Of a DNA stretch of 64,000 bases, positions 22,418-31,034 are shown one piece after another. The notes beneath the pieces are model-generated. The model saw nothing but the letters and a program-made list of their open reading frames with translations, was not told where the DNA came from and made no database searches. This DNA is from Rosistilla ulvae (GTDB taxonomy: Bacteria > Planctomycetota > Planctomycetia > Pirellulales > Pirellulaceae): positions 2,542,001 through 2,606,000 of the forward strand of contig NZ_CP036261.1 in the NCBI RefSeq assembly GCF_007741475.1, written 5' to 3'. Position 1 is the first letter of the stretch; each line of letters opens with the position of its first letter. The translations under genes and the position numbers were made by a program.

Positions 22418-22696
22418 TGCATCCCTTCGCTCGGGTGTCTCAACTCTCCCATGCTCCCATTACGCAGGGGGGCACCAAGGATGGCCCAGTCGGACCTTCC
22501 GGTCAGAGCAAGCTGATTGGGCAATCGCGTGGCGTCGAGATATAGCGAAACGCGGTTCAGAAGAATAGCCCGATTTAGGGAGTGCTGTCTCGGCTTGAAA
22601 TTTTGCCTTGCCTTGGGCTCCTCTTCTTCACTAGCCTAGTCGTAACATTGGCCAATCCCTCCATACACAGTTGTGTGCCGCTGGCGAACCGATATT

Positions 22697-23911
22697 ATGA
22701 GCAAACGAACATTTACCATAGTCGTTCCCACACGCGAGCGCGCCGATACGCTTGAAGTGACGTTGAGAACGGTAGTCGCGCAAGACGATGACCAGTTGCA
22801 AATTCTCGTCAGCGACAATTGCAGCCAGGATGCCACCCGCAGTGTCGTCGAAAGTTTCGAAGATTCGCGGATCCGATACTTGAACACAGGTCGTCGTTTG
22901 AGCATGTCGGAGAACTGGGAATTTGCGATATCGCATGTCGAAAGCGACTGGGTTGCGATTATCGGTGACGACGACGCCTTGCTTCCAAATTGTTTGCAAA
23001 AAGTGAACCACCTGGCCGACGTCACCGGCGCCAAGGCAATCCGTTCGGCAACCTGTGATTATCATTGGCCGCTGCCGAACGATCCACTTTCGGCGCGTTT
23101 GCGGGTGCCAATGTCATCCGGTTTTGAGTTCCGCCGCAGCAAGGATTGGTTGCACCGGGTACTTGTGGGTAGCGCCAACTATTCAGATCTCCCCGTGCTA
23201 TACAACGGCAGCTTTGTAAGCATGGATGTCATTCGGAATGCAACCTTCGGGGATCGTTTCTTCCGGTCGTGCATTCCCGACGTTTATTCGTCGATGGCGA
23301 TTTCTAACACGCTCGATCGCTTCGTTTATAGCCGTGAGCCGTTTGCGATAAATGGAGCCTCTCGGCACAGCACAGGCAGCTCTCAATTTTCCACCGACAC
23401 TGCCAAGAAGGAGGCGAGCAAAAAATTTCTAGCAGAAGGCAACTATCCGTTTCATCACTCGGTCCCGATGGACGGGGGTGACTATCCCAAATCGATCCAC
23501 GCGATGATCTATGAGTCGTCGGCTCAGGTGGGCGAGGTGTTTGCCGAAGGAGCGACCGTCGAGCCAGCGACACAATTAAAAGTGATTCTGGCCGCAGCGG
23601 GCAAAAATCGTGACCATATCGATCGCTGGAGTCGCCAGTTTGCGGAGCAACATGAACTCGACTACGAACAGGCCTCTGTCGCTGCGGTACGGCACCGGAG
23701 ATCGCTGCGATTCCATCGCATGAAGGCGAAAATGCAGACGTCTGCCGACATGCGGCTGACAGGCGAAGATCGTCCAATCGCGGACGTGCAGCAGGCAGCG
23801 GAGGTGGTCGGTGAACTGCTTCGCAATCGATCATCCATCGCAACGCGGCTTGCTGGACGCTTCGCTGAAATGGTGGGGTTAAGCAGCGGGAATCCATCGC
23901 GTGCTGCGTAA
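22697..23911 (+). CDS. Glycosyltransferase family 2 (opposite-strand gene in the locus)
   Basis: A 404-residue GT2-type enzyme: MSKRTFTIVVPTRERADTLEVTLRTV, VSDNCSQDATRSVVESF, then the DxD-type motif AIIGDDDALLPNCL. The C-terminal third (after about residue 240) is unlike standard GT2 and holds a helical, basic segment. The ATG at 22697 is chosen; an upstream GTG at 22673 adds eight unconvincing residues. It is the only plus-strand gene in the 17-32 kb polysaccharide locus, flanked by a divergent gap and a convergent hairpin, so it forms its own transcription unit. Confidence 0.85.
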   Translation: MSKRTFTIVVPTRERADTLEVTLRTVVAQDDDQLQILVSDNCSQDATRSVVESFEDSRIRYLNTGRRLSMSENWEFAISHVESDWVAIIGDDDALLPNCLQKVNHLADVTGAKAIRSATCDYHWPLPNDPLSARLRVPMSSGFEFRRSKDWLHRVLVGSANYSDLPVLYNGSFVSMDVIRNATFGDRFFRSCIPDVYSSMAISNTLDRFVYSREPFAINGASRHSTGSSQFSTDTAKKEASKKFLAEGNYPFHHSVPMDGGDYPKSIHAMIYESSAQVGEVFAEGATVEPATQLKVILAAAGKNRDHIDRWSRQFAEQHELDYEQASVAAVRHRRSLRFHRMKAKMQTSADMRLTGEDRPIADVQQAAEVVGELLRNRSSIATRLAGRFAEMVGLSSGNPSRAA

Positions 23912-23935
23912 CGGGAATTGGTCCGACGTTTCTGT

Positions 23936-23962
23936 CGCCACCGCAAAATGTCTGCGGTGGCG
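23936..23962. terminator. Bidirectional hairpin between convergent genes
   Basis: CGCCACCGCA and TGCGGTGGCG form a perfect 10-bp stem with a 7-nt loop, midway between the stops of the plus-strand GT2 and the minus-strand CmcI-like gene. No strong T-run on either side, so it may be a weak or factor-assisted bidirectional terminator. Confidence 0.6.
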
Positions 23963-23978
23963 CTCCATGACGCGATAA

Positions 23979-24743
23979 TTACCGTCGTCGTAACCAGCCG
24001 GCGGGCCAGTGCGTGACATCTTCGGTCAGTTCGCTTTCGTTAAAGGTCCACGGTGGAGCGACGAGCTCAAACTCAGGATGTGCGGCGGCAAATTCCGCGG
24101 CCGAAGCGGTTGGATGATCGTGTTCCCAGCTCGCTTCACCACGCGGTGTATCGTAGACATCTTTCATGATCCCATCGGTAGCGACGATGTAAGATCCAGG
24201 GGAAACCAGATCATGATACGCATTCAATTCACCTAATACATGATCTTTCGTGTGGCAGGAATCGAGTAGTACCATCACGGTTTCACCCGGCTGAATTAGC
24301 GACTTGACTTGGTTGACGATCTCATCGCTGATCGAATCGCCTTCGACCAGCGTGATCATCGAAGCGAGTTCATGCGCTTCGATCGCCTCGCGATTGTGTT
24401 TGCGGATTTCGACGTCGACACCGATCACACGACCGCGCCCCATCGCTTTCATCAAACTGGCATAATAGACCAGCGATCCACCATGAGCCACGCCGGTCTC
24501 GACGATCACATCCGGTCGCACTTGGTAGATCGCCTCTTGCGTGCGAATCATATCTTGGGACAACTGGATGATCGGGCGGCCAAACCAAGTGTAGGTGTAG
24601 ATCTGTTTTTCGTTCCAACCCACTTTGGTCCAGAGGTCCGACAGCAACTCGTAACCCGCTTTCGAGTACAGTGGCAATTGCCGAGTATCGCCATTTTCCT
24701 GGATCGAAATTTGAGCTTGTTCTGTGTCTATTGAGATTTGCAT
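23979..24743 (-). CDS. CmcI-family hydroxylase/methyltransferase-like protein
   Basis: A 254-residue protein of the CmcI family (cephalosporin hydroxylase / rhamnosyl O-methyltransferase fold). The SAM-type Rossmann core is visible: PDVIVETGVAHGGSLVYYASLM, GRVIGVDVEIRKHNREAI and TVMVLLDSCHTKDHVLGEL. The family binds SAM and usually a divalent metal; members in polysaccharide loci are thought to O-methylate sugars. It lies between the SDR gene (upstream in transcription) and the convergent hairpin. O-methylation of the glycan is the best guess, not proven. Confidence 0.8.
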   Translation of the reverse strand: MQISIDTEQAQISIQENGDTRQLPLYSKAGYELLSDLWTKVGWNEKQIYTYTWFGRPIIQLSQDMIRTQEAIYQVRPDVIVETGVAHGGSLVYYASLMKAMGRGRVIGVDVEIRKHNREAIEAHELASMITLVEGDSISDEIVNQVKSLIQPGETVMVLLDSCHTKDHVLGELNAYHDLVSPGSYIVATDGIMKDVYDTPRGEASWEHDHPTASAAEFAAAHPEFELVAPPWTFNESELTEDVTHWPAGWLRRR

Positions 24744-24786
24744 TTGAAATACTACTCGTCGAAGGGTGGCGTTATAGTTTGATCGA

Positions 24787-25698
24787 TTACGTTGAATGAG
24801 ACTGAACGCGTCGAGCGTGTTCGATGGTGCTTTGGATCCCCGACCGTAAACTGGTTTGTGGTTGCCAAGCGACTTCGCGGTTCAGTCGTGTCGTGTCGGC
24901 AACGACCCAAGGCGGATCATCTGTTGCGGTCGGTACAGCGCCCCAGCGTACACGATTCTCGCCTCCGAATTGGGAGCTGATCTCGCTGACCAATTCGCGC
25001 AGTGTTATCGGCTTACCCGATCCGATGTTGATTGGCCCGCAAACCTTGCTGTCCAATACAGCTACCAGCGCGCTGGCAGCATCGGAAACGTAGAGATAGT
25101 CACGCACTTGGCGACCGTGAGAACATTCGGGAACCTGCCCCGCGAGCAGGGCGGAGATCACCGGGCCAGGGAACCGGGCTGCTGGGCTGCCGGGGCCATA
25201 CATGAAGAAGATTCGTGCTGTCGCGGCGCTTAAACCAATCTGTTCGGACCACGTTTCGAGCAACTGTGACAACGCAAGCTTGGACTTCCCGTATAAAGAT
25301 CGCGGCACTAGCGGGGTGATGCTTTCGCGACACAATCCGTACTGCCAGTCGTACTCCGCGCAGGTTCCCGCGCTGACCAAACGCTGGCCGCCGCTATCTT
25401 GAAACCGTTGCATAAGATCGATACTTGCCGACAGCCAACGCAGGTTCTGCGGAGAGGTCCAGTATTGCGACGGCGCGGTTTCCCAGGCGAGGTGCAGGAG
25501 ATGCGTCGGGCTAATTTCTGAACACACGCGATCGGCGGAGCCAGCTTGCAACAGATCGCCGTAATGCCACTGGATCCCATCCGACGTAGGCATCGGTTTC
25601 TGGGAGACCGCGTGGACTTCATATCCACCTGCGACTAGCAACGGTAGGCAATGGGAGCCCAGAAAACCACGAGCTCCGGTAACTAGCACCCGTTTCAA
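24787..25698 (-). CDS. NAD(P)-dependent sugar epimerase/4-ketoreductase (SDR)
   Basis: A 303-residue extended short-chain dehydrogenase. RVLVTGARGFLGSHCLPLL is the nucleotide-binding GxxGxxG motif, and Tyr136/Lys140 in RSLYGKSKLAL form the catalytic YxxxK pair. INIGSGKPITLRELV is typical of nucleotide-sugar SDRs. Its start overlaps the rfbC stop by 4 nt (ATGA), so the two are coupled. In this pathway position (after CDP-glucose dehydratase, C-methyltransferase and 3,5-epimerase) it most likely reduces the 4-keto group to finish the CDP-deoxysugar. Confidence 0.85.
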   Translation of the reverse strand: MKRVLVTGARGFLGSHCLPLLVAGGYEVHAVSQKPMPTSDGIQWHYGDLLQAGSADRVCSEISPTHLLHLAWETAPSQYWTSPQNLRWLSASIDLMQRFQDSGGQRLVSAGTCAEYDWQYGLCRESITPLVPRSLYGKSKLALSQLLETWSEQIGLSAATARIFFMYGPGSPAARFPGPVISALLAGQVPECSHGRQVRDYLYVSDAASALVAVLDSKVCGPINIGSGKPITLRELVSEISSQFGGENRVRWGAVPTATDDPPWVVADTTRLNREVAWQPQTSLRSGIQSTIEHARRVQSHST

Positions 25699-26225
25699 CG
25701 TTCGTAATCCGCATAGCTAAGGTCGCGCGGTGAGATCACGCTGGCTTCAAGCGGCCAACTGATTCCAAACGCAGGGTCGTTCCAGCGAAAACCTCGTGCT
25801 AGGGTCGCATCGTAGTCGGAAGATATTTGATACAGCACTTCGGTATCATCCGATAGCGTCTGGAAGCCGTGTGCGAATCCTTCGGGGATATACAGTGACT
25901 TTCGGTTGTCCTGCGTTAGTTCCACGCTCGTCCACTCTCCTCGCGTGGGCGATTGCGGTCGAACATCGATTGCAACATCGAAGATCGCGCCGCGGATAAC
26001 ACGAACTGTCTTTGTTTCGGCGCTGGGGGCTTCTTGAAAGTGCATCCCGCGAACCGTACCACGACGCTTGTTAAACGACAGGCTGGACTGACTGAATTGG
26101 GAGATCAGCCCCCGCTGGGCAAACTCTTGTTGGCAGTAAATCCGCGCGAAGAATCCACGTTCGTCCTCGGCTGGCTCGACTTCAATCACGAAGACACCTT
26201 CGAGCGGAGTCGTTTGGAAAATCAT
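25695..26225 (-). CDS. rfbC: dTDP/CDP-4-keto-6-deoxysugar 3,5-epimerase-like cupin
   Basis: A 176-residue RmlC/RfbC-type cupin. Signatures: VEPAEDERGFFARIYCQQEF, RGTVRGMHFQEAP containing the catalytic His62, and SLYIPEGFAHGFQTLSDDTEVLYQIS. The ATG at 26225 (MIFQTTPLEG) removes a 19-residue extension. It epimerises C3 and/or C5 of a 4-keto-6-deoxyhexose nucleotide. Because its neighbours make a CDP sugar, the substrate here is probably CDP-linked, not dTDP-linked; rmlA and rmlB are absent. Its start lies 10 nt after the methyltransferase stop. Confidence 0.88.
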   Translation of the reverse strand: MIFQTTPLEGVFVIEVEPAEDERGFFARIYCQQEFAQRGLISQFSQSSLSFNKRRGTVRGMHFQEAPSAETKTVRVIRGAIFDVAIDVRPQSPTRGEWTSVELTQDNRKSLYIPEGFAHGFQTLSDDTEVLYQISSDYDATLARGFRWNDPAFGISWPLEASVISPRDLSYADYER

Positions 26226-26235
26226 GTCGAGCGCC

Positions 26236-27462
26236 TTACGCAATGCGAACCTGGGGAATCGGCACGATAAACTTCCCGCCACGGTCCTGGTAATCGACCT
26301 GCTGTTGCAGGATCTCGTCGCAGAAGTTCCAGGTCAACAACAATACATAGTCGGGTTGGTCGGCGACCAGCATCTCGGGTTCATAAATTTTCAGGTGGGT
26401 GCCAGGCGTGTAGCGTCCCTGTTTCACCGGGCTGCGATCGACCACGTATTCCAACACTTCTTTGCCAAGTCCAAAGTAATTCAGCAGAGTGCTGCCTTTG
26501 GCCGAGGCGCCGTATGCAGCGATCCGCATGCCTTCAGATTTAAGGTCTTGCAGCAATTCCAGCAGGTCCTGGCGGAGGCCTTCGACAGTGTTCCGCAAGC
26601 CGAGATAGAACGACAGTTTGTCGACGCCCCAGGCACTCTCTTCGGCCAGTAGCGTTCGAACCGATTCGCCCGGCTGGTCGCAGTGTTCGCTGCGGCAAGC
26701 GACGATCCGCAGCGAACCGCCGTGGATCGGAACTCGGGAAGCTTCGACGATCGTCAATCCGTGGCTGCGGAACAAGCGATCGAGCGTGGTCAACGAGAAA
26801 TAGCACAAGTGTTCGTGGTAGATCGTGTCGAACTCCACTTGATCGACGAGGTCTTTTACGTAGGGCACTTCAAATACTGCGTGCCCGGTTGGCTTCAGGA
26901 TGCGGTGAACGCCGGCGACGAACCCGTTCAATTCAGGGACGTGGGCCATGACGTTGTGCCCGTGAATGACATCCGCGCTTTGCCCCTGTTCGGTCAGTTG
27001 CGTCGCAAGTTCCAGGCTGAAAAAATCGGCAACCGTCTGGATCCCACGTTCCTGGGCGACAGCCGCGATGTTCTGTGCCGGCTCGATGCCTAACACAGGG
27101 ACTCCGAGTTGCTGGTAGTATTGCAGCAGGTAGCCGTCGTTGCTGGCGATTTCCACCGCCAAACTATCTTCCGTCAACTGCAGCGTTGGGACCAAGTGCT
27201 CGACCAAATTTTGGGCGTGTTCGAGCATGGTGTCGGAGTACGACGAGAAGTAGGCGTATTCGCTGAATAACTCTTCCGGAGGAACTGTTTCAGTGATTTG
27301 CACTAGCGTGCAATCGGCGCAGAAAACCAGCTCGAGCGGGAACGTCGGCTCAGGCTCGGTCAACTGGTCCGCGGTCAAAAGCCGGTTGGCCAACGGCGTC
27401 TTCCCGAGCGAAAGCACGGGCTCCAAGTGGCTCGAGCCACAGGCGCGACAATTCGAAATCAT
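26236..27462 (-). CDS. Sugar C-methyltransferase (TylC3/NovU type)
   Basis: A 408-residue three-domain SAM enzyme. An N-terminal zinc site is formed by Cys5/Cys8 (CRAC) and Cys48/Cys51 (CADC). The central SAM domain has LAVEIASNDGYLLQYYQQLG (102-120), and the catalytic segment is FDTIYHEHLCYFS (211-223). A C-terminal Rossmann-like domain begins RIAAYGASAKGSTLLNYFG. This architecture is specific to nucleotide-deoxysugar C-methyltransferases that add a methyl branch at C3 or C5 next to a ketone. It lies between rfbG and rfbC, giving a C-branched CDP-sugar pathway. The ATG has AGGATC upstream. Confidence 0.9.
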   Translation of the reverse strand: MISNCRACGSSHLEPVLSLGKTPLANRLLTADQLTEPEPTFPLELVFCADCTLVQITETVPPEELFSEYAYFSSYSDTMLEHAQNLVEHLVPTLQLTEDSLAVEIASNDGYLLQYYQQLGVPVLGIEPAQNIAAVAQERGIQTVADFFSLELATQLTEQGQSADVIHGHNVMAHVPELNGFVAGVHRILKPTGHAVFEVPYVKDLVDQVEFDTIYHEHLCYFSLTTLDRLFRSHGLTIVEASRVPIHGGSLRIVACRSEHCDQPGESVRTLLAEESAWGVDKLSFYLGLRNTVEGLRQDLLELLQDLKSEGMRIAAYGASAKGSTLLNYFGLGKEVLEYVVDRSPVKQGRYTPGTHLKIYEPEMLVADQPDYVLLLTWNFCDEILQQQVDYQDRGGKFIVPIPQVRIA

Positions 27463-27534
27463 GATTCAAGGATCCTAATAAATTCTGTACACAGCCGCCG
27501 ATTGCTCGTACAGCTTTCCACCGCGACCGCGCGA

Positions 27535-28665
27535 TTAGCCCGCAAGCCTCTGGGAGTGATGAGGCTGGCGGGATTGGTCAGCCCACTCTGCTCCAGCTGT
27601 CGACGCCGCATGTTCAAAGTTTTTGATCTGTTGTCGCGTGAGGTCCCGCATGTCTGCCCCTTCGCTCCAACTGCGATACCACTCGACGGTAGCTTGGATT
27701 GTCGTTGCGAAGTCCCAATTCGGCTGCCAGGCCAATTGCGAAATCGCCTTGGAGCAATCGAGTTTGAGGATGCCGCTTTCGGGCAGCGCTTCAGCAGCTG
27801 CCGGATCGATACGGACCTCGCCGGCGCCCCAGGTCGCCACGAGTCGCTTAGCAAGTTGGCCAACCGTCACATGCGCTGCGGGGGCCGGCCCGAAATTCCA
27901 TCCGCTAGCGAACTGCGTTCCGTCTGCGCCGCACAGACGCGATGCCAAGGCAAGGTATCCCGAAAGCGGTTCGAGGACGTGTTGCCACGGGCGGATTGCG
28001 TTGGGGTTTCGTAACACCAAAGGCTGCTCGGCCAGGATGCTAGAGACAAAGTCGGGGACGATACGGTCTTGAGCCCAGTCGCCGCCGCCGATCACGTTGC
28101 CCGCTCGAGCGCTTGCCACACAGGTTGTGCCGGCGTCGCGAAAAAAGGAATCGCGATACGAGGCCGTCACAATCTCAGTGGCCGCCTTGCTTGCGCTATA
28201 GGGGTCTTTGCCACCCAACGGATCCTGCTCTCGATATCCCCAAACCCATTCGCGGTTCTCGTAACACTTGTCCGATGAGATCACGACGCAGGCTTGGATG
28301 TCTGGTTGCTGCCGCACTGCTTCGAGCACGTGCAGGGTTCCCATCACGTTGGTGTCGAACGTCTCTTTGGGTTGCTGGTAGGACAATCGAACCAGCGGCT
28401 GCGCCGCCAAGTGCAGCACGATATCGGGCCGTGCTTCAGCAACAAATGCTGCGACCTTTTCTTGGTCGCGGATGTCGATTGTGCGGTGGTCGTATTGGCC
28501 TTCCAGTTCCAGCAACTCAAACAGGCTGGGGGTTGTTGTCGGCGTCAAACCGCAACCAAACACTTCAGCCCCCAGTTGCAATAACCACTGGCACAGCCAA
28601 GAGCCTTTAAAACCGGTATCTCCGGTGACTAGTACCCTGCGTCCCGAGAACGTATTGTCGAACAT
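27535..28665 (-). CDS. rfbG: CDP-glucose 4,6-dehydratase
   Basis: A 376-residue extended SDR. RRVLVTGDTGFKGSWLCQWL is the diagnostic N-terminus of RfbG (GDTGFKGSWL), and Tyr156/Lys160 in KDPYSASKAATE are catalytic. It converts CDP-D-glucose to CDP-4-keto-6-deoxy-D-glucose with bound NAD. The ATG at 28665 is preceded by AAGGAGGGTGAG, an excellent RBS; the open frame continues 71 codons upstream over the rfbF end but is not used. It is 47 nt downstream of rfbF and upstream of the C-methyltransferase gene. Confidence 0.93.
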   Translation of the reverse strand: MFDNTFSGRRVLVTGDTGFKGSWLCQWLLQLGAEVFGCGLTPTTTPSLFELLELEGQYDHRTIDIRDQEKVAAFVAEARPDIVLHLAAQPLVRLSYQQPKETFDTNVMGTLHVLEAVRQQPDIQACVVISSDKCYENREWVWGYREQDPLGGKDPYSASKAATEIVTASYRDSFFRDAGTTCVASARAGNVIGGGDWAQDRIVPDFVSSILAEQPLVLRNPNAIRPWQHVLEPLSGYLALASRLCGADGTQFASGWNFGPAPAAHVTVGQLAKRLVATWGAGEVRIDPAAAEALPESGILKLDCSKAISQLAWQPNWDFATTIQATVEWYRSWSEGADMRDLTRQQIKNFEHAASTAGAEWADQSRQPHHSQRLAG

Positions 28666-28712
28666 CTCACCCTCCTTGGTGAAGCCGAGTCTTTGCTGAA
28701 AGCCCTTCGGCG

Positions 28713-29564
28713 TCACGCAGCTTGTTTTGTTATTTGTGAGTGCACTCGCTCGGGCAGCGTCCGGATGACCTGATCTTCGCTGCAATGCATCTTGTTCCAG
28801 ACGCGCCACGGGCAATCGAGCTCTTCCCACTTCTGCTCCAGAGACTGCTTGTCGCGGAGCGTGTCCATGGGCATCCAAAAACCAGAGTGTTTGTATGCCG
28901 ACAGTTCTCCTCGCATCGCTAATTGTTCAAGCGGTTCGCGTTCCCAGATCGTTAAATCCCCTTCGATGAAATCGAGTGTCTCGGGCTCCAACACAAAGAA
29001 ACCACCGTTGATCCAGCCACCGTCTCCAGTCGGCTTCTCTTGGAATGCGGAGACCCGGGTGTCGTTACCGATCGCCAGGCGTCCAAACCTGCCACTTGGC
29101 TGGGTCGCAGTGACTGTCGCCAGCTTGCCATGGGCGCGGTGAAAACGAATGCTTGCTTGGATGTCGATATCCGCCAAGCCATCTCCGTAGGTCATCAGGA
29201 ACGTTTCGTCGCCGACATGTTGGCGGATCCGTTTCAAGCGACCTCCGGTCATCGTTTCGAGTCCTGTATCAATCACTGTCACTCGCCAAGGCTCGACGTG
29301 ATTCTGATGGACTTCCACCGTATTGGTTCGATAGTCCCAGGTCATATCCGACATGTGTAGCGGATAGTTTGCGAAGTACTCTTTGATGAGGTAGGCCTTG
29401 TACCCAGCGCAGATTACAAAGTCGTTGATGCCATGATGGCTGTACAACTTCAGTAGGTGCCAGAGGATGGGCCGGCCACCGATTTCTACCATTGGCTTGG
29501 GCTTTAGTTGCGTTTCTTCGCTCAGTCGAGTACCAAAACCACCAGCGAGAATTACTGCTTTCAT
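28713..29564 (-). CDS. rfbF: Glucose-1-phosphate cytidylyltransferase
   Basis: A 283-residue nucleotidyltransferase. MKAVILAGGFGTRLSEETQLKPKPMVEIGG holds the GGxGTRL and KPKPM signatures; FLMTYGDGLADIDI and ETLDFIEGDLTIWEREPLEQL match RfbF. It makes CDP-glucose from CTP and glucose-1-phosphate, the entry step of the CDP-deoxysugar branch. The length is slightly above the usual ~257 residues; the extra tail (SEDQVIRTLPERV...) is not conserved. It is the first gene of the rfbF-rfbG-CMT-rfbC-SDR set. Confidence 0.93.
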   Translation of the reverse strand: MKAVILAGGFGTRLSEETQLKPKPMVEIGGRPILWHLLKLYSHHGINDFVICAGYKAYLIKEYFANYPLHMSDMTWDYRTNTVEVHQNHVEPWRVTVIDTGLETMTGGRLKRIRQHVGDETFLMTYGDGLADIDIQASIRFHRAHGKLATVTATQPSGRFGRLAIGNDTRVSAFQEKPTGDGGWINGGFFVLEPETLDFIEGDLTIWEREPLEQLAMRGELSAYKHSGFWMPMDTLRDKQSLEQKWEELDCPWRVWNKMHCSEDQVIRTLPERVHSQITKQAA

Positions 29565-29711
29565 AACGCAACCTTAAGGGTAAATCGCAAATTCCACGCT
29601 ATTACGACGCGAACCGAGTGCCAACGTGGCGGGGAGGATAGCGAACGAGGTAAGTTGCGTCAATCGAGAAACAATTTGGGTTGCTTTTGCGTTGTTTGAC
29701 GCACGATCGAG

Positions 29712-29736
29712 ACTCTTCGCCGAGGCGTTCGGCGAA
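29712..29736. repeat. Hairpin between GT-like gene and rfbF
   Basis: TCTTCGCCG and CGGCGAAGA form a perfect 9-bp stem with a 7-nt loop in the 187-bp gap between the upstream GT-like gene and rfbF. No T-run; it could attenuate or process the transcript. Confidence 0.5.
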
Positions 29737-29751
29737 GATCCGCTGGCGCAC

Positions 29752-30591
29752 TTAAGCGACCCATCGCCGCAGCGTCCGAGAGTTCTTGTGTAGCAGGCCA
29801 GCCCAGAATGTTGGATTGCACCATCGCGATCCCAGGCGAACGTCTGGAGTCTCCCAGTCTTTCGCGGCGATTCTCTCTTCCATGATCCGTGGGTGTGATC
29901 CCCGAAATGGCTCGCAAGTCTTCAGGTCCCAGGCATAGGACTCCTCTTCTGTTTGCTCCCCGGGCGTCACTTGTCTGCCATCGTAGAGGCTTAAGAAGTA
30001 GTCAGACTTGGCCGCCATCGTCTTTGGCGGCTTAACATATCCATAGTGATATACCCAAGCACCTGTGGGGGCGGCGACCAGTTTACGATCCTGAACGTTA
30101 AATCCACATGCATCGCCAACCGATTGCACACCCGCGTTCGCGCGTACGATCCTGACCTGCCGCCGATAAGGGAGCGGATCGCGAATGTTGTAGTCGGCGC
30201 GAAAATGATGGTAACGGAACGACAGTCCTTCCACTCGCTTGTTGTTAACATGCCGCCGCATGCTTGCCTGGATCCGGTCTAAATCGGCTTCGTGGATCAC
30301 TTCATCGGCTTGGATATAGAAACACCAATCGCCAGAACACTCGCGCAGTGCAAGGTTGGTTTGCTCGGCTAAAACGGTGCCGTTTTGTCGGCTCGTTTCA
30401 TCCCAGACGGTATCGATGATCCGTATCTTTGGGGAATCGATCGATTGAATTAACTCCCGCGTCCCATCGCAGCTTTGACCTACCGCCACGATCATTTCAT
30501 CGACGATCGGCAGTATCGATGTGATGCTCTCGACAACGGGGTAGTCGTAATGGATTGCGTTGCGAGCGATGGTGAATCCCGATACTTTCAT
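29752..30591 (-). CDS. GT2-like glycosyltransferase
   Basis: A 279-residue GT-A-type protein. MKVSGFTIARNAIHYDYPVVESI is the short N-terminal fold typical of 'GT2-like' enzymes, with VAVGQSCDGTRELIQSI and the donor-binding loop WCFYIQADEVIHEADL (QADE in place of a classical DxD). The C-terminus YAWDLKTCEPFRGSHPRIMEERI is family-like. It probably transfers a sugar in the same polysaccharide. It is 187 nt upstream of rfbF in the same orientation. The exact family is unsure; a chitin-synthase-type role is unlikely because no TM helices occur. Confidence 0.78.
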   Translation of the reverse strand: MKVSGFTIARNAIHYDYPVVESITSILPIVDEMIVAVGQSCDGTRELIQSIDSPKIRIIDTVWDETSRQNGTVLAEQTNLALRECSGDWCFYIQADEVIHEADLDRIQASMRRHVNNKRVEGLSFRYHHFRADYNIRDPLPYRRQVRIVRANAGVQSVGDACGFNVQDRKLVAAPTGAWVYHYGYVKPPKTMAAKSDYFLSLYDGRQVTPGEQTEEESYAWDLKTCEPFRGSHPRIMEERIAAKDWETPDVRLGSRWCNPTFWAGLLHKNSRTLRRWVA

Positions 30592-31034
30592 AGCTCAATC
30601 TCTATGCTACAGTTTCTGTCTTCATCCCCTGGTCTCGAAACATTCATTCACCGAACGACGAGCGGAGGCGAGGAACCCACCCAACTGTGTGAGTGGGACA
30701 GGCCTGTGATAGCGAATCGGGCAGTAGCAGAATAGATCAATTAGCCGCTTTGCCTATATCGAATGAATCGGCAACGAGTTCCAAGGGCGACAGCCCCAGC
30801 GACGTAGGCAACTTTCGGGCATTCGCAACGTGAACGCAGTCGGATGGTTTGCATGCTCGAAGAACCGGTTCGCGCTTCAAGTCGGCGAGAACTTGGCGGG
30901 CAAAGTTGCGAGCCTTCGGCGAATTGCCAAACGCTTACGTCGTGGAACCTCGCCCGATACCCAAGAATGAAGTCTTTGCGAAGCACGATGGAAGGCGGCG
31001 GCTCGCCAAGTGTCGCAACTCACACAGGCGGCGT
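30592..31034. other. Intergenic gap between GT2-like and GT61 genes
   Basis: About 443 bp. Short open frames on both strands are unsupported. There is a promoter-sized space for the downstream minus-strand GT2-like gene. No repeat or RNA gene was recognised. Confidence 0.45.

Noticed and set aside
17124-30591. Whole locus as a horizontally acquired genomic island
   Set aside because: Tandem enzymes and one inverted gene are compatible with islands, but no integrase, transposase, tRNA-end attachment repeat or clear composition shift is visible.
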